In this document: piece by piece, positions 32,756-40,855 of the stretch
How positions within the stretch are numbered: the stretch's first letter is position 1
Layout: each line of letters opens with the position of its first letter
Assembly (NCBI RefSeq): GCF_003626655.1
Contig: NZ_RBAN01000001.1
Coordinates: forward strand, 2,046,001-2,110,000
Reading direction: 5' to 3'
DNA from: Micromonospora costi
GTDB lineage: Bacteria > Actinomycetota > Actinomycetes > Mycobacteriales > Micromonosporaceae
DNA: 64,000 nucleotides
Notes under the pieces: model-generated
Seen by the model: the letters and a program-made list of their open reading frames with translations, nothing else
Database searches by the model: none
Told to the model about the DNA's origin: nothing
Translations under genes and position numbers: made by a program

Positions 32756-35563
32756 CTACTCGGTGGCGGAGGTGGCCTTCCGGGGAGCCGCCTTCTTGGG
32801 AGCGGCCTTGGCCGTCGTGGTCTTCTTCGCGGCCGTCGACTTCGTGGCGGCCGCGGTCTTCTTCGCCGCCGTCTTCTTCGCCGGAGCGGCCTTTTTCGCC
32901 GCCTTCTTGCGCGGCGCCGGCCCCTTGGCCCGCTTCTCGGCGAGCATCTCGGAGGCCTCCTCGATGCTCAGCGCCTCCGGGGTCTGGCCCCGCCGCAGGG
33001 ACGCGTTCGTCTCCCCGTCCGTCACGTACGGCCCGAACCGGCCGTCCTTGATCACCAGCGGCTTCTCGGTGAGCGGATCCGCGCCGAGCTCCCGCAGCGG
33101 GGGCGCGGCGGCCCGCCGCTGGCGGGTCTTCGGGGCGGCCAGCAGGGCCAGCGCCTCGTCGAGCGTGACGGTGAACATCTTGTCTTCGGAGTCGAGCGAC
33201 CGGAAGTCGTCGCCCCGCTTCACGTACGGGCCGTAGCGGCCGTTGTTGGCCACGATCTCGTTGCCCTCGGGGTCGGTGCCGACCAGCCGGGGCAGCGTGA
33301 GCAGCTGCAACGCCTGCTCGAGGGTGAGGGTGTCGGGCGACTGCGACCGCAGCAGCGACGACTTGCGCTCGCCGCTGGCCACGTACGGGCCAAACCGGCC
33401 GGACTTGAGCACGATCGGCTCGCCCGTGCCCGGGTCGTCCCCGAGCTTGCGCTCCCCGCCGCCACCGAGGAACAGCTCGTGCACCTTCTCCGGCGTCAGC
33501 TCGTCCGGCGCCAGCCCCTCGGGGATCGGTGCCCGGTCGCCGTGGGCGCCGCCCTCCTCGCCCTCACCCGCGGGCGCGGGCTGCTCGCCCGGCAGCGCCC
33601 GCTGCAGGTACGGGCCGTAGCGGCCCACGCGGACCACGACCTCGCGGCCCTCGTCGTCGGTGAACAGCGGGATCGAGTTGACGCTGCGCGCGTCGATCTC
33701 GCTGAGGTTCTCGGTGACCAGCTTCTTCAGCCCGCCGGCGTGCGCGATGGCCTGGTCGCCGGTGCCGTTGGTGCTGCCGAAGTAGAAGGAGGTGAGGAAG
33801 TCGACCGCCGCGTGGTCACCGCCGGCGATCTCGTCCAGCTCGTTCTCCATGCTGGCCGTGAAGTCGTAGTCGATGAGGCGCGGGTAGTGCCGCTCCATGA
33901 GCCCGATCACCGCGAACGCGAGGAAGGTCGGGATCATGGCCTGGCCGCGCTTGTTCACGTAGCCGCGGTCCTGGATCGTCTGCATGATCGACGCGTACGT
34001 GGACGGGCGGCCGATGCCCAGTTCCTCCAGCGCCTTGACCAGCGACGCCTCGGTGTAGCGCGCGGGCGGCTGGGTGTGGTGCCCCTGCGCGGCCAGCTCC
34101 TCGGCGCTGAGCGGCTGGTCCTTGACGAGGGTGGGCAGGCGGCGCTCGGCGTCCTCGGCCTCGGCGTTCTCGTCGTCGCTGGACTCGACGTACGCCCTCA
34201 GGAAGCCGGGATCGGTGATCGTCTTGCCGGTGGCCCCGAAGTCGACCTCCTCCCCGGTGCTGGAGAGCGCGCGGATGCGCACCGAGACGCTCGACCCGAC
34301 CGCGTCGGTCATCTGCGAGGCGATGGTGCGCCGCCAGATCAGCTCGTAGAGCTTGAACTCCTCGGCCGACAGCTCCTTGGCCACCTCGCCCGGGGTGCGG
34401 AAGTTGTCCCCCGCGGGGCGGATCGCCTCGTGCGCCTCCTGCGCGTTCTTCACCTTGCCGGTGTAGCGGCGCGGCTCCGGCGGCACGCTGCGCTCGCCGT
34501 ACAGCTCGACGATCTGCCGCCGGGCCGCCGCGATGGCGGTCTCCGACAGGTTCACCGAGTCGGTACGCATATAGGTGATGTAGCCGTTCTCGTAGAGCCG
34601 CTGCGCCGTGCGCATCGTCTGCTGCGACGAGAACCGCAGCTTGCGGGCCGCCTCCTGCTGGAGGGTCGAGGTGATGAACGGCGCGTACGGGCGCCGGCGG
34701 TAGGGCTTCTCCTCGACCCGGGTGACGGTGAACGGCCGCCCCTCCAGGCGGGCGGCGAGCCCGCGGGCCCCGCCCTCGTCGAGGTGGACGACCCCGGCGC
34801 CGGGCTTCACGCGACCGGTGGTCGGCTCGAAGTCCTTACCGGCGGCGATCCGGTCGCCGTTCAGCGCGATGAGGGTGGCGTTGAAGGTGCGCGGCCCCTC
34901 GCCGGCGTTCTGGACGGCCAGCGTGGCGAGGATGTCCCAGTACTCGGCGGTGCGGAAGGCCATCCGCTGCCGCTCCCGCTCGACGACGATCCGGGTGGCC
35001 ACGGACTGCACCCGGCCCGCCGAGAGCTTCGGCATGACCTTCTTCCACAGGACCGGCGAGACCTCGTAGCCGTAGAGCCGGTCGAGGATGCGCCGGGCCT
35101 CCTGGGCGTCGACCAGGTCGCGGTCGATCTCGCGCGGGTTGGCCACCGCCGCCTGGATCGCCGGCTTCGTGATCTCGTGGAAGACCATCCGCTTGACCGG
35201 CACCTTGGGCTTGAGCGTCTCGACCAGGTGCCAGGCGATCGCCTCGCCCTCGCGGTCCTCGTCCGTCGCCAGGAAGATCTCGTCGACCTCCTTGGCCAGC
35301 TTCACCAGCTTGCTGATCTGCTGCTTGCGGTCGGCGGAGACCACGTAGAGGGCGTGGAAGCCGTTGTCGACGTCGACCCCGAGCCGGGCCCACGGCTCGC
35401 CCTTGTACTTGGCCGGCACGTCGGCGGCGTTGCGCGGGAGGTCCCGGACGTGGCCGAAGCTGGCCTCCACGACGTACCCCGGGCCGAGGTAGCCCGAGAT
35501 CGTCTTGGCCTTCGCCGGTGACTCGACGATGACCAGACGGGTGGTTCCCGCGTTGCTCGGCAC
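32756..35563 (-). CDS. topA: DNA topoisomerase I
   Basis: A 935-residue type IA topoisomerase. The Toprim domain opens with TRLVIVESPAKAKTISGYLG and has the acidic triad in LATDEDREGEAIAWHL. The catalytic tyrosine is Tyr331 in TYMRTDSVNLS. Four topoisomerase C-terminal repeats follow (RVGRYGPYLQ, KSGRFGPYVAS, NNGRYGPYVKR, KDGRFGPYVTD). The protein ends in a ~65-residue Lys/Ala tail (KKAAPAKKTAAKK...), which in actinobacterial TopA increases processivity on DNA. The GTG at 35563 has a GGGAGAG site and begins at the family N-terminus; the long upstream frame is read-through. Confidence 0.97.
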   Translation of the reverse strand: MPSNAGTTRLVIVESPAKAKTISGYLGPGYVVEASFGHVRDLPRNAADVPAKYKGEPWARLGVDVDNGFHALYVVSADRKQQISKLVKLAKEVDEIFLATDEDREGEAIAWHLVETLKPKVPVKRMVFHEITKPAIQAAVANPREIDRDLVDAQEARRILDRLYGYEVSPVLWKKVMPKLSAGRVQSVATRIVVERERQRMAFRTAEYWDILATLAVQNAGEGPRTFNATLIALNGDRIAAGKDFEPTTGRVKPGAGVVHLDEGGARGLAARLEGRPFTVTRVEEKPYRRRPYAPFITSTLQQEAARKLRFSSQQTMRTAQRLYENGYITYMRTDSVNLSETAIAAARRQIVELYGERSVPPEPRRYTGKVKNAQEAHEAIRPAGDNFRTPGEVAKELSAEEFKLYELIWRRTIASQMTDAVGSSVSVRIRALSSTGEEVDFGATGKTITDPGFLRAYVESSDDENAEAEDAERRLPTLVKDQPLSAEELAAQGHHTQPPARYTEASLVKALEELGIGRPSTYASIMQTIQDRGYVNKRGQAMIPTFLAFAVIGLMERHYPRLIDYDFTASMENELDEIAGGDHAAVDFLTSFYFGSTNGTGDQAIAHAGGLKKLVTENLSEIDARSVNSIPLFTDDEGREVVVRVGRYGPYLQRALPGEQPAPAGEGEEGGAHGDRAPIPEGLAPDELTPEKVHELFLGGGGERKLGDDPGTGEPIVLKSGRFGPYVASGERKSSLLRSQSPDTLTLEQALQLLTLPRLVGTDPEGNEIVANNGRYGPYVKRGDDFRSLDSEDKMFTVTLDEALALLAAPKTRQRRAAAPPLRELGADPLTEKPLVIKDGRFGPYVTDGETNASLRRGQTPEALSIEEASEMLAEKRAKGPAPRKKAAKKAAPAKKTAAKKTAAATKSTAAKKTTTAKAAPKKAAPRKATSATE

Positions 35564-35869
35564 GTCTCTCCCTGACCTCACTCCTGCTCGCGACCGTCCC
35601 GGTACCCGTTTCGGGCCGTGTTCGACCCGCCCGGACCCCGGCGGCCCGGATGTCCAACGTAACGCGCCGCCCGCGTTTCGGGTTTCGCGGGCGGCAAACC
35701 ACCCCGGCAGGGGATGGATCTGCCGGACGGCGCCACCGTACACCGTGGGTAGGGCCCGTAGCGGGCCACTGTGATGATGGCGGACCCACGGCCGAGGCCC
35801 CAACTGTCCCTTTTCTGCGCGTTTCGACCTCCGGGGTGTCCGCCACCTGACAGGCGGCGGCGGCCGGGG
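35564..35869. other. topA upstream region
   Basis: 306 bp without a supportable gene. It should carry the supercoiling-sensitive topA promoter; a hairpin-forming AGGGCCCGTAGCGGGCC lies near 35751-35767. No obvious hexamers could be fixed. Confidence 0.45.
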
Positions 35870-36622
35870 TCAGGGCCGCTCGGGCCAGGCCGGCGGCGGC
35901 ACGGCGGGCGGCCGGTCGCCGACCAGCTCGGCGAGGCGGCGCAGCCGTCGCCGCCCGGTGACGAGGTACGCCGGCCCGCCGGCCGTCGGGTCGAGCAGGT
36001 CGCCGCCCAGACCGACGGCGGCCAGGGCGGCGCCGACCGGCTCCCAGCACTCCTGGTCCGCCGGGCCGAGCCGGAACAGGAAACCGGGCGGTTCGGCCAC
36101 CCCGGCCGCGGCGAGCCACAGCCGCAGCCGCCGGCCGTTGAGGTGGAAGCCCGCCGGGGGCCGCTTGGTCGTGCCGCGCAGCCAGGCCGCCGCGAGCGGT
36201 TTCAGGGTCCGGGCGTACGAGGTGCGCACCGCGTGCCGGTCGTCCCCGGTCGGCTCCCAACTCGCCGCGATCCCGCGCTGGGCCAGCTCGGCCACCAGCA
36301 CGTGCACCCGCCAGGCCGCGTCGACCACGACCGAGATCCGGGCCGTCCCGCCCATCCGCACCACCTCGGCCGGGCCCGCGAGCAGCCCCGCGAGGTCGGC
36401 CAGCACCGGTTCGGCCGTTTCCGCGCCGAAGAAGACGAGCTGCCGCCCGTCCTCGGCCGTTCCGGGACGGGCCGGGCCGCTCCCCGGCGGCTCCGGGCCG
36501 TCCGCCGCCTCCGGCCGCGGCACCCGGCGTCGGGCCGGGGCCGGCGTGGCCGGGTCGGGCACCGGAAAGAGCGCCGGGAGGATCTGGTCCCCCGGCGGCT
36601 CACCGAGCCCGTTCAGCGGCAC
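35870..36622 (-). CDS. Conserved hypothetical protein next to topA
   Basis: A 250-residue soluble protein I do not recognise. Residues 1-60 are Pro/Ala/Arg-rich and probably disordered. From residue 60 there is a mixed alpha/beta region: DGRQLVFFGAETAEPVLADLAGLLAGPAEVVRMGGTARISVVVDAAWRVHVLVAELAQRGIAASWE, then RTSYARTLKPLAAAWLRGTTKRPPAGFHLNGRRLRLWLAAAG. The ATG lies 10 bp inside the end of the lipoprotein gene upstream, so the two are co-translated. The bulky, regular codon bias is that of a core gene. No catalytic motif is seen. Confidence 0.82.
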   Translation of the reverse strand: MPLNGLGEPPGDQILPALFPVPDPATPAPARRRVPRPEAADGPEPPGSGPARPGTAEDGRQLVFFGAETAEPVLADLAGLLAGPAEVVRMGGTARISVVVDAAWRVHVLVAELAQRGIAASWEPTGDDRHAVRTSYARTLKPLAAAWLRGTTKRPPAGFHLNGRRLRLWLAAAGVAEPPGFLFRLGPADQECWEPVGAALAAVGLGGDLLDPTAGGPAYLVTGRRRLRRLAELVGDRPPAVPPPAWPERP

Positions 36623-37152
36623 TCGGGCACCTCGTCGAACGCGCGTTTCAGCTCCTCGGAGTTGAGCCGGCTGGTGTCCAGCGCGCTGGCGTCGTACTCC
36701 TTGTTCAACGTGTCCACCGCGGCGCGGACGCCGTCGTAGAAGGCGGTGGCCTCGCGGGTGTCCAGCCGCTCGATGGTGTCCCGCGCGCGGCCGTACGCGT
36801 CGCGCATCTTCCCCAGCGAGGTGCGGAACCCGGTCGAGATCTCCTCACCGTGGTCGGTCTCCGGCACGCCGGCCTCCTCGACCTTGCGCCGGGCCGTCTC
36901 GCTGGCCTGCTCGGCGCCCCCGAAGAGACGGACCAGATTCTCCTTCGCCTGCGCGGGCGTGGTCTGCGCGGTCATCTGCTGGTCGGTGCTGCTGGTCAAC
37001 CTGCTGATCTCCGAACGCCACGGCGTGAGCGCGGCGCACACCGAGGCCGCCCAGGCCCTCGGGCTGGGACCGCCGCACGCGGTGACGACGAGGACGAGCG
37101 TGGCCAGGACCACCGTGAGCTTTCCGACGGCAGTCGCCCGGCACGTACGCAT
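36613..37152 (-). CDS. Lipoprotein of unknown function
   Basis: A 179-residue lipoprotein. The signal peptide MRTCRATAVGKLTVVLATLVLVVTAC ends in the lipobox VTAC, so the mature protein starts at Cys26. The exported part is helical and hydrophilic, without known motifs (WAASVCAALTPWRSEISRLTSSTDQQMTAQTTPAQAKENLVRLFGGAEQASETARRKVEEAGVPE...). The ATG at 37152 gives the best signal peptide. It overlaps the next gene (start 36622) by 10 bp. Two further cysteines (VCAAL and the C-terminal PECR) could form a disulfide. Confidence 0.87.
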   Translation of the reverse strand: MRTCRATAVGKLTVVLATLVLVVTACGGPSPRAWAASVCAALTPWRSEISRLTSSTDQQMTAQTTPAQAKENLVRLFGGAEQASETARRKVEEAGVPETDHGEEISTGFRTSLGKMRDAYGRARDTIERLDTREATAFYDGVRAAVDTLNKEYDASALDTSRLNSEELKRAFDEVPECR

Positions 37153-37258
37153 GCGTTGCAGCGTACGGCCTTCGTCGAACGCTGGCACCGCTCAGGTTTG
37201 CCGACGACGGGGCCCCGACCGGCTACGGACGCCGGCCGGGGCCCCGGTGCGGTACGGG

Positions 37259-39619
37259 TCAGGCGGGGACCGTCTCCGGCCGCTGCTCGGCGCTGCCCGA
37301 GCCGGTGCCGTCGCCGTCGCCGGAGTCGGACATCGCCACACCCTTGCGCTTGCTGAACACCACCGCCGCGACGACGACCAGCGCCGCCACCAGCGCGATG
37401 GCGATCCGCAGCCCGGTGTTCTTGTCGTCGCCGATGCTCCAGGCCACCACGGCCGGCGCGATCAGCAGCGAGACCAGGTTCATCACCTTGATCAGCGGGT
37501 TGATCGCGGGGCCGGCGGTGTCCTTGAACGGGTCGCCGACGGTGTCACCGATGACGGTCGCGGAGTGCGACTCGGAGCCCTTGCCGCCGTACGCGCCGTC
37601 CTCGACCAGCTTCTTGGCGTTGTCCCAGGCGCCACCGGAGTTGGCCAGGAAGACGGCCATCAGCGTGCCCGCCCCGATCGCGCCGGCCAGGTACGCGGCG
37701 AGCGCGCCCGGGCCGAGGCCGAAGCCGACGGCGATCGGCGCCATGATGGCCAGCAGACCGGGAGTCATCAGCTCGCGCTGCGCGTCCCGGGTGCAGATGT
37801 CGACCACCTTGCCGTACTCCGGCCGCTGGGTGCGGTCCATGATGCCGGGCAGCTCGCGGAACTGCCGGCGGACCTCCATGACGACCGCGCCGGCCGAACG
37901 CGAGACCGCGTTGATGGCCAGCCCGGAGAAGAGGAACACCACCGCCGCACCGACGATCAGGCCGACCAGGTTCCGCGGGTTCGCCACGTTCAGCGAGTTG
38001 AGGATCTCGGAGCCGACGTCGCCCACCCCGGCGTCCGCGTACGCGGTGCGCAGAGTGTCGGTGTACGAGCCGAACAGCGCGGTCGCCGCGAGCACCGCCG
38101 TGGCGATCGCGATGCCCTTGGTGATCGCCTTCGTGGTGTTGCCGACCGCGTCCAGCTCGGTCAGCGTCCGGGCGCCGTGCTCGTCGATGTCGCCGGACAT
38201 CTCGGCCACGCCCTGGGCGTTGTCCGAGATCGGGCCGAAGGTGTCCATCGCGACGATCACGCCGACCGTGGTCAGCAGACCGGTGCCGGCCAGCGCCACG
38301 GCGAAGAGCGACAGCGTGATGGAGCTGCCGCCGAGCAGGAAGGCGCCGAACACGCCGGCGCCGATCAGCAGCGCCGAGTAGACCGCCGACTCCAGGCCGA
38401 TGCTGATGCCTGCGAGGATGACGGTGGCCGGGCCGGTCTGCGAGCTCTTGCCGATGTCCTGCACCGGACGCCGGTTGGTCTCGGTGAAGTACCCGGTCAG
38501 CGCCTGGATCGCGGCGGCCAGCACGATACCGATGACGACCGCGCCGATGGCCACGACCCGCGGGTTCTCGGTGACGTCGGTCAGCCCGCCCTCCAGCTCG
38601 GCGAAGCTCGCCGGCAGGTACGCGTACGTGGCGACGGCCACCAGCACCGCCGCGAGGACGGCCGAGGCGTAGAAGGCCCGGTTGATCGCGGTCAGACCGG
38701 AGCGGTCCGAGGCGCGCAGCCGGGTGATGAACACGCCGATGATCGCGATGACCGCGCCGATGCCGGAGACGATCAGCGGGAAGACCAGGCCCTCCTCGCC
38801 GAAGGCCGCGCGGCCGAGGATCAGCGCCGCGACCAGCGTCACCGCGTACGACTCGAAGAGGTCGGCGGCCATGCCGGCACAGTCACCGACGTTGTCGCCC
38901 ACGTTGTCGGCGATGGTGGCGGCGTTGCGCGGGTCGTCCTCGGGGATGCCCTGCTCGACCTTGCCCACCAGGTCGGCGCCGACGTCGGCGGCCTTGGTGA
39001 AGATGCCGCCGCCGACCCGCATGAACATGGCGAGCAGCGCGGCGCCGAAGCCGAAGCCCTCCAGCACGGTCGGGGCGTCACCGCGGAAGATCAGCACGAC
39101 GAGCGCCGCGCCGAAGAGGCCGAGGCCGACGGTGAGGAAGCCGACCACGCCACCGGTGCGGAAGGCGATCTTCATGGCCGACTCCCGGCCGCCCTCCCGC
39201 TCCCGGGCGGCGGCCGCGACGCGCAGGTTGGCCCGGGTGGCCAGCCACATGCCGGCGCCGCCGATGAACGCGCTGAACAGCGCGCCCACCACGAAGAAGG
39301 CCGACCGGCCGATCTTCACGGCGATCTCACTGCCGTCGGTGTCGTGCACCGGCAGCAGGAAGAGCAGGATCACGGCCACCACGACGAAGATCGCCAGTGT
39401 GCGGAACTGCCGCAGCAGGTACGCCGAGGCGCCCTCCTGGACCGCCCCCGAGATCTCCTGCATGTTGGTGGTGCCCTTGCCGGCCGCCAGGACCGCCCTG
39501 GTCAGGGCGGCGGCGAAGACGAGCGCCACCAGCGCGATGACCGCGGCGATGACGACGTACGTGACATTGGCTCCGGTAAGGGAAAGCCCGCCGCCCTCGG
39601 CGGCCAAGGTCTCGGACAT
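37259..39619 (-). CDS. hppA: K+-independent proton-pumping pyrophosphatase
   Basis: A 786-residue membrane H+-PPase of about 16 helices that couples PPi hydrolysis to proton export. Signature motifs are present: DVGADLVGKVEQGIPEDDPRN, TIADNVGDNVGDCAGMAADLFESYAVT, and GGAWDNAKKLVEDG near the C-terminus. The diagnostic residue in GNTTKAITKG is Lys, which marks the K+-independent class (Ala in K+-dependent enzymes). The ATG at 39619 follows AGGAGGAC. A hydrophilic C-terminal tail (SDSGDGDGTGSGSAEQRPE) is extra. It lies next to the bldG pair, as in Streptomyces. Confidence 0.97.
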   Translation of the reverse strand: MSETLAAEGGGLSLTGANVTYVVIAAVIALVALVFAAALTRAVLAAGKGTTNMQEISGAVQEGASAYLLRQFRTLAIFVVVAVILLFLLPVHDTDGSEIAVKIGRSAFFVVGALFSAFIGGAGMWLATRANLRVAAAAREREGGRESAMKIAFRTGGVVGFLTVGLGLFGAALVVLIFRGDAPTVLEGFGFGAALLAMFMRVGGGIFTKAADVGADLVGKVEQGIPEDDPRNAATIADNVGDNVGDCAGMAADLFESYAVTLVAALILGRAAFGEEGLVFPLIVSGIGAVIAIIGVFITRLRASDRSGLTAINRAFYASAVLAAVLVAVATYAYLPASFAELEGGLTDVTENPRVVAIGAVVIGIVLAAAIQALTGYFTETNRRPVQDIGKSSQTGPATVILAGISIGLESAVYSALLIGAGVFGAFLLGGSSITLSLFAVALAGTGLLTTVGVIVAMDTFGPISDNAQGVAEMSGDIDEHGARTLTELDAVGNTTKAITKGIAIATAVLAATALFGSYTDTLRTAYADAGVGDVGSEILNSLNVANPRNLVGLIVGAAVVFLFSGLAINAVSRSAGAVVMEVRRQFRELPGIMDRTQRPEYGKVVDICTRDAQRELMTPGLLAIMAPIAVGFGLGPGALAAYLAGAIGAGTLMAVFLANSGGAWDNAKKLVEDGAYGGKGSESHSATVIGDTVGDPFKDTAGPAINPLIKVMNLVSLLIAPAVVAWSIGDDKNTGLRIAIALVAALVVVAAVVFSKRKGVAMSDSGDGDGTGSGSAEQRPETVPA

Positions 39620-39778
39620 CTGTGTCCTCCTGTACCGAACACGCGCCGGCCGGTGGAGACGCACCGCCCGGCGCCTGGATGCGGACTCGCAAGCGCCCGC
39701 CGCGCCCACCCCAGCGGACCAGCGATGAACTTCCGTTCCCGCTGGCTGCGGGATGGATCACTTGCTGACAACCCGGGT

Positions 39779-39808
39779 ACTGTAGCCCTCCGCAGTGTTG
39801 GAGGTCAC
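39779..39808 (-). promoter_or_regulatory. Candidate hppA promoter
   Basis: On the minus strand GTGACC (39808-39803) and TACAGT (39784-39779) are 18 bp apart, about 160 bp upstream of the hppA start codon. They match the -35/-10 consensus at four positions each. This is a by-eye assignment. Confidence 0.4.
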
Positions 39809-39889
39809 ACCGAGGGTGCACCCCCGGCCGATGATCTTCGTCGCTGTGTTATGAACCAAAATCTGATATAGGAACGGGTCCATGCCGAA

Positions 39890-39917
39890 GAGGCCGCGTC
39901 CCGACGGGAACGCGGCC
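39890..39917 (-). terminator. Hairpin terminator of the bldG operon
   Basis: AGGCCGCGT (39890-39898) pairs with ACGCGGCCT (39909-39917) around a 10-base loop, just past the stop of the anti-sigma gene. Confidence 0.65.
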
Positions 39918-39933
39918 TGTGTGGAGAATGTCG

Positions 39934-40368
39934 TCAGCGGCCGACCGGCCAGACCATCCGCACCTCGGTGCCGACACCCTCGTCGACCGGACGCACCTGG
40001 AGGTCCTCGACGAAGCCCGCGAGCAGGGCGAAGCCCACGCCGGTCGTGAGGGCCTCGTCGGTGAGCGACTCGTCGGCCAGCTCGTCCGGGGGCAGCGCGG
40101 CGAGACCGATGCCCGCCTCGATCGGCGCCCGGTCGACGACCCGGACGGCGTACTGCCCGGCGTCGGACATCTCCACGAGCACCGGGTCGTGCAGGCCGTA
40201 CTGGCGGTGCAGGGCGACCGCGCGGGTGCACGCCTCGCCGATCGCCAGCCGCACCTCGTCGAGCAGGTCCTCGCGCACACCGGCCCGGCGGGCGACCGCG
40301 ACGCCGACCAGCCGCGCGGTGCGCACGTGCACCGGGGCCGGGGAGAACGAGAGCCGTACCGTGGCCAT
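39934..40368 (-). CDS. Anti-sigma factor (RsbW/HATPase-type), partner of BldG
   Basis: A 144-residue serine-kinase-type anti-sigma factor with the HATPase_c fold: EDLLDEVRLAIGEACTRAVALHRQYG carries the N-box (E-x-x-x-A; here 'GEACTRAV'), and PDELADESLTDEALTTGVGFALLAGFVEDLQVRPVDEG carries the G-boxes. The ATG at 40368 overlaps the bldG stop by one base (TGATG). In Streptomyces coelicolor the gene in this position encodes an anti-sigma factor that binds BldG and is controlled by BldG phosphorylation; the same partnership is inferred here. Confidence 0.92.
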   Translation of the reverse strand: MATVRLSFSPAPVHVRTARLVGVAVARRAGVREDLLDEVRLAIGEACTRAVALHRQYGLHDPVLVEMSDAGQYAVRVVDRAPIEAGIGLAALPPDELADESLTDEALTTGVGFALLAGFVEDLQVRPVDEGVGTEVRMVWPVGR

Positions 40369-40724
40369 CACGCGCCGGCGCCGGTCGTGTCGGCGCCGAC
40401 CGCCGCGTCGACCGTGGGGTGCAGCGGGAAGACCTGGTCGAGCGCGGTGATGCGGAAGATCTTGAGCAGCGGCTCCTTGTCGCAGACCAGGGCGAACGAG
40501 CCACCCGCCGAGCGCAGCCGCTTCAGCGCGCCGACCAGCACACCCAGCCCCGTGGAGTCCAGGAAGTCCACCCGGCCGAGGTCGACCACCACGTGCCGGG
40601 CGCCACCGTCGATCAGTTCGAGGAGCCGTTCGCGCAGGCGGGGGGCGGTGTAGACGTCCACCTCACCGCCGACCTCGAGCACCGTGTGCTCCCCCACGGT
40701 GCGGGTCGCCAGCGACAGCTCCAT
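40368..40724 (-). CDS. bldG: Anti-sigma factor antagonist BldG (STAS domain)
   Basis: A 118-residue STAS-domain protein. [34 protein letters not shown] and [18 protein letters not shown] are the family signatures; Ser57 in LDSTGLG is the phosphorylation site. [17 protein letters not shown] closely resembles S. coelicolor BldG, which controls aerial growth and antibiotic production. The ATG at 40724 is preceded by GAGGAGG, so a five-residue longer start is rejected. It is first in a two-gene operon and divergent from the helicase. Confidence 0.94.
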   Translation of the reverse strand: MELSLATRTVGEHTVLEVGGEVDVYTAPRLRERLLELIDGGARHVVVDLGRVDFLDSTGLGVLVGALKRLRSAGGSFALVCDKEPLLKIFRITALDQVFPLHPTVDAAVGADTTGAGA

Positions 40725-40855
40725 CGGTCCTCCTCGCAAGAGCCGTAAACTCTCCAGGGCATCTAACCACTACCGCCGGCCGACGCCGACGTCACCGGCG
40801 AAGCCTCCCCCATACCCCGGGCCCCGGCTTTTCATCTCCGAACACCAGTGCGAGA

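Larger units (their letters stand above)
39620..39933. other. hppA leader and bldG-operon trailer
   Basis: 314 bp without a gene. From the right it holds the terminator of the bldG operon (39890-39917), an AT-rich patch (CCAAAATCTGATATAG, ~39856-39871), the candidate hppA promoter and a ~160-bp 5' leader. The leader is long enough for a regulatory RNA, but I see no conserved riboswitch core. Confidence 0.5.

Noticed and set aside
33479..35521. Long open frame opposite topA (and similar ones opposite hppA, tmk and the Ig-repeat gene)
   Set aside because: These are antisense shadows caused by high GC; their proteins are low-complexity Arg/Gly/Pro/Ala and lack domains, while the opposite strand encodes clear conserved proteins.
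39620..39778. Riboswitch in the hppA leader
   Set aside because: The leader is long, but no conserved aptamer core or expression-platform hairpin could be recognised by eye.
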